A stretch of 38,554 nt of DNA, taken from assembly GCA_900315085.1 (NCBI GenBank), contig OMXW01000013.1, positions 1 to 38,554 on the forward strand. The letters are read 5' to 3'. Origin of the DNA: an uncultured Eubacteriales bacterium (lineage in GTDB: Bacteria; Bacillota; Clostridia; Oscillospirales; Acutalibacteraceae). Shown piece after piece: positions 1 to 8,621 of the stretch (the first letter of the stretch is position 1; the number at the start of each line of letters is the position of its first letter). A model generated the notes under the pieces. That model was not told the origin of the DNA, searched no databases, and was given only the letters and a program-made list of their open reading frames with translations. Made by a program: the position numbers and the translations under genes.

Positions 1-1
1 C

Positions 2-1114
2 AAGGTATGCCCGAGCTGCGGCTCATGTTCGGGAATGTATACCGCAAACTCAATGAACTGCCTCACCGAGGTACTCGGCATGGCGCTTCGCGGCAACGGC
101 ACGATCCCTGCCGTATACTCCGAGAGAATCCAGCTTGCAAAGCACGCAGGCATGAAGATCATGGAGCTGCTTGAAAAGAACATCAGACCGCGCGATATCA
201 TGACAGAGGCTGCGTTCCGCAACGCTCTCACAATGGATATGGCACTCGGCTGCTCAACAAACTCAATGCTTCACCTTCCGGCAATCGCTCACGAGTGCGG
301 AATCGACCTCAATCTTGATATAGCAAATGAAATCAGCTCGCATACACCAAACCTCTGCCACCTCGCACCCGCAGGCAGAACCTACATCGAGGACTTAAAC
401 GAGGCAGGCGGAATCTACGCTGTAATGAACGAGATCAATAAGCTCGGACTTCTCAATACCGACCTCATCACCTGCACAGGCAAGACCATTGCAGAGAACA
501 TCGAGGGCGTAGTAAACAAGGATCCCGACGTAATCCGTCCCGTAGACAATCCCTACAGCACAACAGGCGGTATCGCTGTACTCCGCGGCAACCTCGCTCC
601 CGACAGATGCGTAGTAAAGCGTTCTGCGGTAGCTCCCGAAATGCTCAAGCACAGCGGTCCAGCAAAGGTATTCGACTGTGAGGAGGACGCAATGGCTGCA
701 ATCAACGGCGGTAAAATCGTAGACGGCGACGTAGTTGTAATTCGCTACGAAGGCCCCAAGGGCGGCCCCGGAATGCGTGAAATGCTCAACCCGACCTCGG
801 CAATCATGGGCAGAGGCCTCGGCAGCACGGTAGCACTTATCACTGACGGACGTTTCTCAGGCGCAACAAGAGGCGCGTCAATCGGTCACGTTTCACCCGA
901 GGCGGCGGTAGGCGGCCCCATCGCTCTTATTGAGGACGGCGACATCATCGAAATCGACATCAACGCTAACACAATCAACGTAAAGCTTACAGACGAAGAG
1001 CTTGCCGCACGCAAGGCGAAGTGGCAGCCTCGTGAGCCCAAGATAACAACAGGTTATCTTGCGCGTTACGCAAAGCTTGTAAGCTCAGGCGCACAGGGCG
1101 CGGTGCTTTCATAA
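2..1114 (+). CDS. ilvD: Dihydroxy-acid dehydratase, C-terminal 370 residues (5' end cut by window)
   Basis: The frame is open from base 2, so the gene begins upstream of the window; the first ATG inside it (base 35) is internal. The leading residues read [19 protein letters not shown], the cysteine motif that in the IlvD/Edd family binds the Fe-S cluster. Later family landmarks are the glycine-rich [12 protein letters not shown] stretch and [10 protein letters not shown]. IlvD dehydrates dihydroxyisovalerate and dihydroxy-methylvalerate to 2-oxoacids in cytosolic valine/isoleucine synthesis. Family members have about 555 residues, so roughly one third is missing on the left. The carboxyl end is complete and is followed by a clear terminator. 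Other ilv genes are not in view. Confidence 0.97.
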   Translation, partial: KVCPSCGSCSGMYTANSMNCLTEVLGMALRGNGTIPAVYSERIQLAKHAGMKIMELLEKNIRPRDIMTEAAFRNALTMDMALGCSTNSMLHLPAIAHECGIDLNLDIANEISSHTPNLCHLAPAGRTYIEDLNEAGGIYAVMNEINKLGLLNTDLITCTGKTIAENIEGVVNKDPDVIRPVDNPYSTTGGIAVLRGNLAPDRCVVKRSAVAPEMLKHSGPAKVFDCEEDAMAAINGGKIVDGDVVVIRYEGPKGGPGMREMLNPTSAIMGRGLGSTVALITDGRFSGATRGASIGHVSPEAAVGGPIALIEDGDIIEIDINANTINVKLTDEELAARKAKWQPREPKITTGYLARYAKLVSSGAQGAVLS

Positions 1115-1130
1115 TTGAATATAAAAAATC

Positions 1131-1158
1131 AAGGGTTCGGTTTTCCGAGCCCTTTTTT
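1131..1158 (+). terminator. Intrinsic terminator after ilvD
   Basis: GGGTTCGG pairs with CCGAGCCC (one G-U pair) across a TTTT loop and runs into six T. It starts 17 bases after the ilvD stop and separates ilvD from nrdR. Confidence 0.9.
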
Positions 1159-1189
1159 ACTTTGTAACACAATTGTAAATAAAATTAAC

Positions 1190-1219
1190 TTGTTTTTTAT
1201 CTATATGTTGTGGTATAAT
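1190..1219 (+). promoter_or_regulatory. Sigma-A promoter of nrdR with candidate NrdR box in the spacer
   Basis: TTGTTT (1190-1195) and TATAAT (1214-1219) are 18 bases apart. The spacer at 1198-1213 contains CTATATGTTGTG, which matches the NrdR box consensus ACACWATATATWGTGT at 11 of 16 positions, including 11 of the last 13. A repressor bound there would cover the promoter. The promoter call is firm; the operator is inference. Confidence 0.75.
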
Positions 1220-1273
1220 TTTTTTAGAGAATTATTTATAAGAATTATTTAAAAGAAAAAACGGGGTGTATCT

Positions 1274-1732
1274 ATGAAATGTCCTTATTGCAGCTATGAG
1301 GAAAGCAAGGTAATCGATTCGCGTTCGGCGGACGACGGCGAGCGTATCCGCCGCCGCAGAGAATGTCTGCACTGCGGAAAGCGATTCACGACCCATGAGG
1401 TAATCGAAACCGTGCCTATAATTGTGGTAAAGCGTGACAAAAGCCGCGAGGTATTTGACCGCAACAAGCTCACCGCGGGAATCCTGCGCGCATGTGAAAA
1501 GCGCCCCGTGTCAATAAAGCAGATCGAAGAAATGGTAAACACAATCGAGGCAAAAATCCAGAGCAGCCTCGACCGTGAAATCACAACCATGCAAATCGGC
1601 GAGCTCGCAATGGAAGAAATCAAAAAGGTAGACGAGGTATCCTATGTTCGTTTTGCGTCTGTATACCGTCAGTTCAAGGATATCAACACGTTTATGGAGG
1701 AGCTCAATAAGCTTCTGACCGAAAAGAAATAG
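1274..1732 (+). CDS. nrdR: Transcriptional repressor NrdR
   Basis: The 152-residue protein matches the usual NrdR length. A zinc ribbon is formed by C3, C6, C31 and C34, followed by an ATP-cone domain from about residue 49 ([19 protein letters not shown]) to about 140. NrdR senses ATP/dATP through the cone and represses ribonucleotide reductase operons. No nrd gene is in the window, so its targets lie elsewhere. The ATG is preceded by GGGGTG at 1262-1267. It is monocistronic, lying between the ilvD terminator and a bidirectional hairpin, and has its own promoter containing a possible NrdR box. Confidence 0.97.
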   Translation: MKCPYCSYEESKVIDSRSADDGERIRRRRECLHCGKRFTTHEVIETVPIIVVKRDKSREVFDRNKLTAGILRACEKRPVSIKQIEEMVNTIEAKIQSSLDREITTMQIGELAMEEIKKVDEVSYVRFASVYRQFKDINTFMEELNKLLTEKK

Positions 1733-1763
1733 TATGTGATTGTGTGTTTATTTCACATAATTC

Positions 1764-1800
1764 GAACGGACTGCCCAACGCTTGGACAGTCCGTTCTTTT
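1764..1800. terminator. Bidirectional terminator between nrdR and iscU
   Basis: GAACGGACTG (1764-1773) pairs perfectly with CAGTCCGTTC (1787-1796), with an inner CCAA/TTGG pair. T follows on the right, and an A-rich flank gives U on the other strand. It lies between convergent genes. Confidence 0.88.
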
Positions 1801-1807
1801 ATCATAT

Positions 1808-2239
1808 TTATATGTGGCAGTGACCTTCCTCGCACTCGGGAATAATACCGACGATCGGCTCGGGATCAATACCCTTTTTCTGATAGTAGTCAGAAACCGC
1901 CGCCTTGATAGCCTGCTCCGCAAGCACGCTGCAGTGAACCTTTACGGGCGGAAGTCCGTCCAGAGCCTCCATAACAGCCTTGTTTGTGAGTTTCAGAGCG
2001 TCGTCAATCTTCTTGCCCTTAATCAGTTCCGTAGCCATACTGCTTGTAGCAATCGCCGCGCCGCAGCCGAAGGTTTTAAACTTTACGTCGCTGATCGTAT
2101 CGTCGTCAACCTTAATATACATCTTCATAATATCACCGCACTTTGAGTTGCCGACCTCGCCGATACCGTCGGCGTTTTCAATTTCACCCACATTTCGCGG
2201 ATTTGCGAAGTGATCCATAACCTTTTCGGAATATACCAT
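1808..2239 (-). CDS. iscU: Fe-S cluster assembly scaffold, NifU/IscU type
   Basis: This 143-residue scaffold builds Fe-S clusters from sulfur delivered by IscS. The three ligand cysteines are visible: C34 in NSKCGD with D36 just after it, C59 in TFGCGAA, and C103 in VHCSVLAEQA. The first residues MVYSEKVMDHFANPRNVG are typical of the family. The short Cys/His tail ECEEGHCHI is common in clostridial members. The ATG is only two bases beyond the iscS stop, so the two are probably translationally coupled. It could equally be named nifU. The role follows from the family and the iscS neighbour. Confidence 0.95.
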   Translation of the reverse strand: MVYSEKVMDHFANPRNVGEIENADGIGEVGNSKCGDIMKMYIKVDDDTISDVKFKTFGCGAAIATSSMATELIKGKKIDDALKLTNKAVMEALDGLPPVKVHCSVLAEQAIKAAVSDYYQKKGIDPEPIVGIIPECEEGHCHI

Positions 2240-2241
2240 AA

Positions 2242-3432
2242 TTATTTACCAAGCCTTTCTTCAAGTTTAATTTTTTCCCACAGCGGAGACATACCGCGCA
2301 AATAGCTCACAATTTCAGGAACGATTTTTGCGATATAGTCAATATCCTCCTCGGTAGTGTCCTCCGAGAACGTCATTCTTGTGCTTCCGTGAGCGATCTC
2401 GTGGGGGAGACCGATAGACAGCAGCACATGGCTGGGGTCAAGACTTCCGGATGTGCAAGCCGAGCCCGACGAAGCGGAAACGCCGTTTAAATCGAGCTTT
2501 AAAAGCAGGCTTTCGCCCTCGATGCCCTCAAAGCACATGTTAACATTGTTCGGAAGTCTTTTAACTCTGTCGCCGTTGATTCTCGAACGCTCAATTTTCA
2601 GCAGCTCGTCAATCAGTCTGTCGCGCAGTACGCTGAGTTTTGCGCAGCGTTCGTCCATAGTGTCAACCGCAAGCTGTAGGGCGGCGTCAAGTCCGACAAT
2701 GCCGGCTACATTTTCCGTTCCCGCGCGTCTGCCGCGTTCCTGAGCGCCTCCCTCAATCAGATTCTCAAGCTTAACGCCCTGTCTTACATAGAGCAGACCG
2801 CAGCCTTTCGGTCCGTGAATTTTATGCGCCGTCATCGAAAGCAGGTCAATATTCTGCTCCTCAACGTTGATTTTTACATAGCCTGCCGCCTGAACAGCGT
2901 CCGTGTGGAACAGCACCTTGTGTCTGCGGCATATTTCGCCAATTTCGGGAATAGGCTGTATTGTGCCGATCTCGTTGTTGGCGTACATAATGCTTACAAT
3001 AGCGGTAGTGTCCTTAATGGCACTTTCAACGTCCTCAGGGTGCACAATGCCGTTTTCATAAACATCAAGATATGTTACCTCAAAGCCCTCTTTTTCAAGA
3101 GCCTCGCAGGTGTGCAGAATTGCGTGGTGCTCAAATTTAGAAGTAATGATGTGATTTTTGCCCTTGCTTCTCAGCGCGTGAGCCGCGCCCTTTAAAGCCC
3201 AGTTATCGGACTCGCTGCCGCCGGAGGTAAAGTAAATCTCGCTCGGACGCTTAGCCCCAAGATTCCTCGCAATATTTTCTCTTGCCGCCTCAACAGCTTC
3301 TTTTGCTCTGCCGCCTATGCGGTAAAGGCTCGACGGATTGCCGTAAACCTCGGTGAGATAGGGCATCATCTTTTCCAGAACAACAGGCGAGAGCTTTGTG
3401 GTCGCCGAATTGTCCGCGTAAATCTGTCTCAA
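2242..3432 (-). CDS. iscS: Cysteine desulfurase, NifS/IscS class
   Basis: This is a PLP enzyme of 396 residues that takes sulfur from cysteine and passes it to the scaffold encoded next. The PLP lysine is K204 in [10 protein letters not shown]. The catalytic loop is [10 protein letters not shown] with C326, the class I (NifS/IscS) form rather than Suf[10 protein letters not shown] around 176-184 is the PLP pyridine-contact region. The start is TTG, with AAGGAAG about eight bases upstream. An iscR gene, often next to iscSU in Clostridia, is absent here; an Rrf2 regulator sits at 19076-19513. Transcription may come from the rnhA promoter or an internal one. Confidence 0.95.
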   Translation of the reverse strand: MRQIYADNSATTKLSPVVLEKMMPYLTEVYGNPSSLYRIGGRAKEAVEAARENIARNLGAKRPSEIYFTSGGSESDNWALKGAAHALRSKGKNHIITSKFEHHAILHTCEALEKEGFEVTYLDVYENGIVHPEDVESAIKDTTAIVSIMYANNEIGTIQPIPEIGEICRRHKVLFHTDAVQAAGYVKINVEEQNIDLLSMTAHKIHGPKGCGLLYVRQGVKLENLIEGGAQERGRRAGTENVAGIVGLDAALQLAVDTMDERCAKLSVLRDRLIDELLKIERSRINGDRVKRLPNNVNMCFEGIEGESLLLKLDLNGVSASSGSACTSGSLDPSHVLLSIGLPHEIAHGSTRMTFSEDTTEEDIDYIAKIVPEIVSYLRGMSPLWEKIKLEERLGK

Positions 3433-3500
3433 ATATATCTTCCTTTCTTTATATAGCTTATAAAAACTATCTTTTACATAGGAAAAAGAGAATTTTAATT

Positions 3501-3542
3501 GTCAGCAACGCCCGCCCCAAAACAGGGGAGAGAGCCGCTGAC
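3501..3542 (-). terminator. Composite hairpin between rnhA and iscS (possible weak terminator)
   Basis: GTCAGC (3501-3506) pairs with GCTGAC (3537-3542), and CCCC (3515-3518) with GGGG (3525-3528), with an unpaired internal region. Read leftward it is followed by AATTAAAATTCTCTTTTT, which is an imperfect U tract. It lies six bases after the rnhA stop and may partly terminate or process the transcript before iscS. Confidence 0.5.
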
Positions 3543-3547
3543 TGAAA

Positions 3548-3985
3548 TCAACTGTACTGCTGCGCCGCGGCAACCGCCAAACGGTCGCATCTTTCGTTTT
3601 CGGGATGACCTGCGTGTCCTTTAACCCAGTTCACCTCAACCTCGTGAACCTCGCACAATGAAAGCAGCTTGTCCCAAAGCTCGGGATTAAGCGCCGGATC
3701 CTTTTTATTTCTCATCCAACCCTGAGACTTCCATTTTTTAGCCCAGCCCAGCTTGAGCGCGTTGCAGACATATTGCGAATCGCTGTAAAGAATAATCCTG
3801 CACGGTTCCTTTAAAGCCTCAAGCGCAAATATAACGGCAGAAAGCTCCATGCGGTTGTTGGTGGTGTTGGCCTCACCGCCCGAAAGCTCCTTTTCACGTC
3901 CGTTGTATCTCAAAATCGCGCCCCAGCCCCCGGGACCGGGATTTCCGCTGCACGCGCCGTCAGTAAAAACTTCAACCTGTTTCAA
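3548..3985 (-). CDS. rnhA: Ribonuclease HI
   Basis: This 145-residue enzyme cuts RNA in RNA-DNA hybrids (primers, R-loops). The catalytic acidic residues are seen in [14 protein letters not shown] (first Asp), NNRMELSAV (Glu), LYSDSQYV (Asp) and ENERCDRLA (last Asp). HAGHPENE supplies the usual histidine loop. I place the start at a TTG (3985) because AAAGGAG lies eight bases upstream and the protein then begins with [10 protein letters not shown] longer frame to 4039 would include the promoter. It is the first gene of a leftward group with iscS and iscU, a pairing with no obvious functional link. Confidence 0.95.
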   Translation of the reverse strand: MKQVEVFTDGACSGNPGPGGWGAILRYNGREKELSGGEANTTNNRMELSAVIFALEALKEPCRIILYSDSQYVCNALKLGWAKKWKSQGWMRNKKDPALNPELWDKLLSLCEVHEVEVNWVKGHAGHPENERCDRLAVAAAQQYS

Positions 3986-4010
3986 TAATGATTCTCCTTT
4001 TTCAATACCT

Positions 4011-4039
4011 ATTATAATACTAAGTTTTGTGAAATGCAA
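4011..4039 (-). promoter_or_regulatory. Sigma-A promoter of rnhA
   Basis: Read leftward, TTGCAT (4034-4039) and TATAAT (4011-4016) have 17-base spacing. Transcription would start near 4004, leaving a very short leader with the ribosome site at about 3994-4000. Confidence 0.85.
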
Positions 4040-4129
4040 TACTTATTACTATATTTTGCCATAAATTAACCATAATAACAATAGCCAAAGAGAAAAAAGC
4101 AAAATAATTCTTATAATTCTTTTATCATA

Positions 4130-4159
4130 TTGACACAAAGGTGCTTTTCGGGTTAAAAT
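4130..4159 (+). promoter_or_regulatory. Sigma-A promoter of rnj operon
   Basis: A perfect TTGACA (4130-4135) is followed by TTAAAA/TAAAAT (4153-4159) at 17-18 bases. It drives a leader of about 130 bases before rnj. Confidence 0.8.
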
Positions 4160-4182
4160 ATATTAAATATGTATGATAGGAT

Positions 4183-4259
4183 AGGTGTATTAGCCCTCGG
4201 GCATTACCTTAAATCAATATACAATCATGTGAGGTCTGCACATGTCAAAAAATAAATGA
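4183..4259 (+). promoter_or_regulatory. Structured rnj leader with a five-codon reading frame
   Basis: The leader holds a nested stem: AGGT 4183-4186 with ACCT 4206-4209, and GCC/GGC around a CTCG loop. A second stem follows: CATGTG 4226-4231 with CACATG 4239-4244. A tiny reading frame, ATG at 4242 to TGA at 4259 (MSKNK), has GAGGT six bases upstream. It is in the same frame as rnj, separated from it by the stop. Function is unknown. Confidence 0.45.
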
Positions 4260-4295
4260 ACGGAAAAATATCAGGAAACACGGAGGTTTATATTT

Positions 4296-6095
4296 GTGAG
4301 TACAAAAAAACAGCATAAAAATTCCAAAGCGAATAACAACAGGTACTCAGCCAACAGGTTCAACAACCACAGTCGCCAAAGCTTTGACAGAATAACAAAG
4401 AAGAAAGGAAAGCAAACTCAGCCGAAGCAGGACAACAAGCCGCCTGTAAAGATATCATTTTTGGGCGGACTTAATGAAATCGGCAAAAACATCACCGTTG
4501 TTGAGTGTCAGGACGATATGATCCTTATTGACTGCGGAATGGCTTTCCCGGACGGCGATATGCTTGGAGTTGACTTGGTAATACCAGATTTCAGTTATAT
4601 CGAGCAAAATCAGGAGCGCGTACGCGGAATCGTCCTCACGCACGGACACGAGGATCACATCGGCGGACTGCCGTTTTTGCTCTCAAAGGTCAACGTACCG
4701 CTTTACGGCACGCCCTTGACGCTCGGACTTGTAGAAAACAAACTTCGTGAGCACAGCCTTGTAAACAAAACAAAGCTAAACGTGGTAAACGCAGGAAGCA
4801 CAATCAAGCTCGGCTGCATGGAGATAAAGTTCATACATGTTAACCACTCGATCCCGGACGCCGTAGCGTTCGCAATAAAAACTCCCGGCGGCACGATCGT
4901 CCATACGGGCGACTTTAAAATTGACTGTACGCCGATTTCAGGCGACATGATTGACCTTTCAAGCTTTGCGCGCGTAGGCGACGAGGGAGTTCTGGCGCTT
5001 CTCGCGGAGAGCACAAACGCCCAGCGCCCCGGCTATACAAAAACCGAGCGCATGGTATCCGAAAGCCTTGACAATCTCTTCAAAAAAGCGGAAAACTACC
5101 GTATAATCATAGCCACCTTCGCTTCAAACGTTAACAGGGTGCAGCAGATAATCAACTGTGCCGAAAAATACGGACGCAAGGTAGCCTTCTCGGGCAGAAG
5201 TATGGTCAACTATATGGACGTAGCAAAAAGGCTCGGCTATCTTAACGTGCCCGAAAACATATTAATAGATATAGACATGCTCGGAAAATTCATGCCCCAG
5301 CAGGAAGTGCTTGTTACCACAGGCAGCCAGGGCGAGCCGATGAGCGCGCTCTCAAGAATGGCATATTCCGACCACCGCAAGGTAATGGTAGGCGAGGGAG
5401 ACTTCATCATCATTTCCGCAAATCCTATTCCGGGCAATGAAAAAACCGTCGGAAACGTAGTTGACGAGCTGTTAAAGCGCGGCTGTAAGGTCATCTACGA
5501 AAGCATGTATGACGTACACGTTTCGGGACACGCCTGTCAGGAGGAGCTAAAGATCCTGCACAGACTTGTAAAACCGAAGTATTTCATCCCCGTGCACGGC
5601 GAGCAAAAGCACCTCAGAAAGCACGCCGAGCTTGCCGAGTTCCTCGGAATGGACAGAAAGAACATCTTTATCGGCGACATCGGCAGCACCGTTGAAATCA
5701 CCGAAAACAGCCTCAAGGAAACCGCAAAGGTTCCCGCAGGCAAGGTATTCGTTGACGGTCTAGGGGTAGGCGACGTAGGAAGCATAGTCCTGCGCGACAG
5801 AAAGCACCTAGGACAGGACGGTCTTATCATCATCGTAGCCTCTCTCGATGTTTACGACGGCCATGTGATCAGCGGTCCCGACATCGTATCACGCGGATTT
5901 GTATATGTGCGTGAAAGCGAGGGTCTGCTTGACGAGGTAAGAAGCATGGCACTCGATATCCTCGAGGACTGCGCCGAAAACAATATTCACGAGTGGGGTA
6001 TAATCAAAAACCTCATAAAGGACGATATATCAAAGCTGATTTCCCAGCGCACAAGAAGATCCCCGATGATACTTCCTATTCTTCAGGAAGTATAA
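4296..6095 (+). CDS. rnj: Ribonuclease J
   Basis: RNase J is a metallo-beta-lactamase/beta-CASP nuclease with 5'-3' exo- and endonuclease activity in Firmicutes RNA decay and maturation. The zinc motif THGHEDHIGG lies near residue 115, HTGDFKID near 205, and the C-terminal-side motif PVHGEQKHL near 430. The start is GTG with GGAGG nine bases upstream. The first 50 or so residues form a basic Lys/Asn/Gln-rich tail before VKISFLGGLNEIGKN, where the catalytic core usually begins. The 599 residues therefore exceed the typical 555 because of this tail. It is the first gene of a run continuing into gdpP, 38 bases downstream. Confidence 0.95.
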   Translation: MSTKKQHKNSKANNNRYSANRFNNHSRQSFDRITKKKGKQTQPKQDNKPPVKISFLGGLNEIGKNITVVECQDDMILIDCGMAFPDGDMLGVDLVIPDFSYIEQNQERVRGIVLTHGHEDHIGGLPFLLSKVNVPLYGTPLTLGLVENKLREHSLVNKTKLNVVNAGSTIKLGCMEIKFIHVNHSIPDAVAFAIKTPGGTIVHTGDFKIDCTPISGDMIDLSSFARVGDEGVLALLAESTNAQRPGYTKTERMVSESLDNLFKKAENYRIIIATFASNVNRVQQIINCAEKYGRKVAFSGRSMVNYMDVAKRLGYLNVPENILIDIDMLGKFMPQQEVLVTTGSQGEPMSALSRMAYSDHRKVMVGEGDFIIISANPIPGNEKTVGNVVDELLKRGCKVIYESMYDVHVSGHACQEELKILHRLVKPKYFIPVHGEQKHLRKHAELAEFLGMDRKNIFIGDIGSTVEITENSLKETAKVPAGKVFVDGLGVGDVGSIVLRDRKHLGQDGLIIIVASLDVYDGHVISGPDIVSRGFVYVRESEGLLDEVRSMALDILEDCAENNIHEWGIIKNLIKDDISKLISQRTRRSPMILPILQEV

Positions 6096-6133
6096 TAATT
6101 CCGACAGCGTAATTAATACGCGGAGTAACTGTA

Positions 6134-8113
6134 ATGAGAAAAAAACACTGGATGCTCACTCCATGGTTCATAATATTTTGCGTTGTAATGCTGCTAATGT
6201 CAACATTCATGGTCAATTACAACACAACCCTGTTTTATGTTGACCTCGGCTTAACGGTCGCGTCATTTGCGGTAGTGCTCGTGCTCACGCTGAGCTTCCG
6301 CAACTACATAAAACGGACAGTGCGCGGCACTGCCGAACGAATCAAGGACTTTAATTCCGAATATCTTGAAAAATACAAATATCCCGTTGCCATCGCAGGC
6401 GAAGAAGGCGACATAATCTGGTGCAACGCGCGTTTCAGAAAGCGCCTTTGCAACAGCCGCAGCCCTGAGGGCGACGACATGAACGCCTATCTCTCGGGTA
6501 ACGACGTCTTTGAAATTGCGGACGGCGAGGGCGTTGAAATTGCCATAGACGGCAAGGAATTCACCGCCTATTGCATTTCCACGGGCGACGGCTCTGTAGT
6601 GGTGTGCCATTTTATAGAAAACACCTATTACAAAAATATGGTTCGCGAGTACAACGCAAGCCTACCGTGCGTCGCGCTCATAACCTTTGATAACGCCGAG
6701 GATTTCTACTCAGGCTCGGACGAGTCATTCTCCACGATAATGATATCGGTTGAGGCTCATCTCCAGCGCTGGGCGCTCGAATACAACGCGCTGTACAAGA
6801 AAATCAGCAACAACCGCTTTATGATCATCTTCCGCGACACCGACGTTGACAAGATGATCGGACTGAAATTCCCGATATTAAAGGATATCCGCTCAATCAG
6901 CTCAACAAGGCTTATCGCCACAATTTCGGTAGGACTGAGCCGCGGCTGCAAAACTGTAAAGGAGAGCGAAGCCAACGCCCGAAAAGCGCTTGAAATGGCG
7001 CTCGGAAGAGGCGGCGATCAGGTTGCAATTATCAAGGATAACAGCTACGAGTTCTTCGGAGGAACAGCCGCAGCGACCGAGAAAATCAGTAAGGTTCGAA
7101 TGAGAGTAATCGCAAACGCAATCAGCCGCGCGGTAAACGATTCCGATAAGGTCTACATCATGGGACACCGTTTTTCCGACCTCGACTGCGTAGGCGCTGC
7201 AATCGGACTGCAGTGTATCATGGAAAAATCCTTCAAGCGGTACAGTAAGGTAGTTGTTGACCGTCTCAGCTCAATGTCAAATCAGCTGATTGACTACACC
7301 GAAAACCGACTTGAAACAAACATCTTTATATCACCCGAGGAAGCGCTTAAGGGAGTAACCGCCCGTTCGCTTCTGATAGTAGTAGATACCCATATCAAAA
7401 ATTCTCTTGAAAGCCCCGAGTTGTTCGAGAAATGCAAACGCTGCGTGGTAATCGACCACCACCGCAAGTCTGTAAATCATATCCAGTCCGCGCTTGTATT
7501 CTGTCACGAGCCGTCAGCGTCATCAGCGTCGGAGATGTGCTCCGAAATCATCAGCTACATGGACGATTCTCAGCTCGGCTACGTTCAGGCGGACGCGCTG
7601 CTCAGCGGAATCATGCTTGACACCAAAAACTTTGTTCTCAAAACAGGCGTGCGCACCTTTGAGGCGGCGGCATACCTGAGAAGAAAGGGCGCAAACACTC
7701 TGACCGTAAAGGAGATGTTCTCGGGCAGCATCGACACCTACCGTGAAAAGGTAGAAATCGTGTGCCGCAGCGAAATGCACCGAGGCTGCGCGATATCTAA
7801 AACAGATATAGTAGCAGAAGATATCCGCCTTGCGGCAGCGCAGGCAGCAGACGAAATGCTCACACTGCAGGGAGTAAACGCGTCGTTTGTGATCTTCACA
7901 AACGGAACGCAGATAAACATCTCCGCGCGCAGCTACGGCAGAATAAACGTTCAGCTCATTATGGAAAAACTAAACGGCGGCGGCCACCAGACAATGGCGG
8001 CTACCCAGCTTCAGAATATAACTCAGCAGGAGGCTTATGTACGTCTTATCAGGGCAATCAACGAGGTAATCGACGAGGCCGAGGAGGACGCAGTTAAGCA
8101 GGCAAATAATTAA
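6134..8113 (+). CDS. gdpP: Cyclic-di-AMP phosphodiesterase GdpP (YybT family)
   Basis: The 659-residue membrane protein breaks down c-di-AMP, the messenger for osmotic and wall homeostasis. Two TM helices lie at about 8-55. A PAS-like region follows (about 80-160) and then a degenerate GGDEF domain (about 170-310). The DHH domain starts at MGHRFSDLDCVG (about 340) and contains IDHHRKS (about 440). The DHHA1 domain ends with GGGHQTMAA (about 615). The GGDEF signature is lost, as usual for the family. The neighbours rplI and dnaB give the classical Firmicutes gdpP-rplI-dnaB order. Confidence 0.95.
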   Translation: MRKKHWMLTPWFIIFCVVMLLMSTFMVNYNTTLFYVDLGLTVASFAVVLVLTLSFRNYIKRTVRGTAERIKDFNSEYLEKYKYPVAIAGEEGDIIWCNARFRKRLCNSRSPEGDDMNAYLSGNDVFEIADGEGVEIAIDGKEFTAYCISTGDGSVVVCHFIENTYYKNMVREYNASLPCVALITFDNAEDFYSGSDESFSTIMISVEAHLQRWALEYNALYKKISNNRFMIIFRDTDVDKMIGLKFPILKDIRSISSTRLIATISVGLSRGCKTVKESEANARKALEMALGRGGDQVAIIKDNSYEFFGGTAAATEKISKVRMRVIANAISRAVNDSDKVYIMGHRFSDLDCVGAAIGLQCIMEKSFKRYSKVVVDRLSSMSNQLIDYTENRLETNIFISPEEALKGVTARSLLIVVDTHIKNSLESPELFEKCKRCVVIDHHRKSVNHIQSALVFCHEPSASSASEMCSEIISYMDDSQLGYVQADALLSGIMLDTKNFVLKTGVRTFEAAAYLRRKGANTLTVKEMFSGSIDTYREKVEIVCRSEMHRGCAISKTDIVAEDIRLAAAQAADEMLTLQGVNASFVIFTNGTQINISARSYGRINVQLIMEKLNGGGHQTMAATQLQNITQQEAYVRLIRAINEVIDEAEEDAVKQANN

Positions 8114-8140
8114 CTCCCGCGCAAGAAAGGAAGAAAACAC

Positions 8141-8587
8141 ATGAAAGTAATTTTACTGCAGGATATCAAATCGCTCGGAAAAAAGGGCGAGCTCTGCGAG
8201 GTATCCGAAGGCTACGGCAGAAACTATCTATTGCCCAAGAAGCTTGCCAAGGAGGCAAACGCACAGGCAATGAACGAATATAAGAACGCGGAAAACTCAA
8301 AGAATTTCAAAATAGCTACCGCAAAATCCCAGGCAGAGGACTACAAAAAGCAGCTTGAGGGCAAAACCTTCAAGATGACAGCCAAAGCGGGCAAGGGCGG
8401 AAAGCTTTTCGGAAGTATCACCGCAAAGCAGGTTGCCGACGAAATCAAAAAGCAGTACAACATTGCCGTTGACAAGCGCAAGGTAGTGATCGACCGCGAC
8501 ATCAAGGAATTCGGAACCTACAGCGCGGAGGTAAAGCTCTATACGGGCATCTCTGCAAAAATCGATATTCAGGTCAGCGAATCATAA
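8141..8587 (+). CDS. rplI: 50S ribosomal protein L9
   Basis: The 148-residue protein has the standard L9 form. The N-terminal 23S rRNA-binding domain begins MKVILLQDIKSLGKKGE, with VSEGYGRNYLLPKKLA around residue 25. A charged connecting helix follows, then a C-terminal domain with GGKLFGSITAKQVAD. L9 stabilises the L1 stalk region of the large subunit. AAGGAAG precedes the ATG. It is 27 bases after gdpP and 34 before dnaB, so co-transcribed. Confidence 0.98.
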   Translation: MKVILLQDIKSLGKKGELCEVSEGYGRNYLLPKKLAKEANAQAMNEYKNAENSKNFKIATAKSQAEDYKKQLEGKTFKMTAKAGKGGKLFGSITAKQVADEIKKQYNIAVDKRKVVIDRDIKEFGTYSAEVKLYTGISAKIDIQVSES

Positions 8588-8621
8588 AACACCGCTCAAT
8601 GAGAGTACAAACAGGTAAGCT

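Noticed and set aside
1736..2146. Open frame of 136 codons on the plus strand opposite iscU
   Set aside because: It lies antisense to a clear iscU, begins inside the nrdR/iscU terminator region, and has no ribosome site or family-like sequence.
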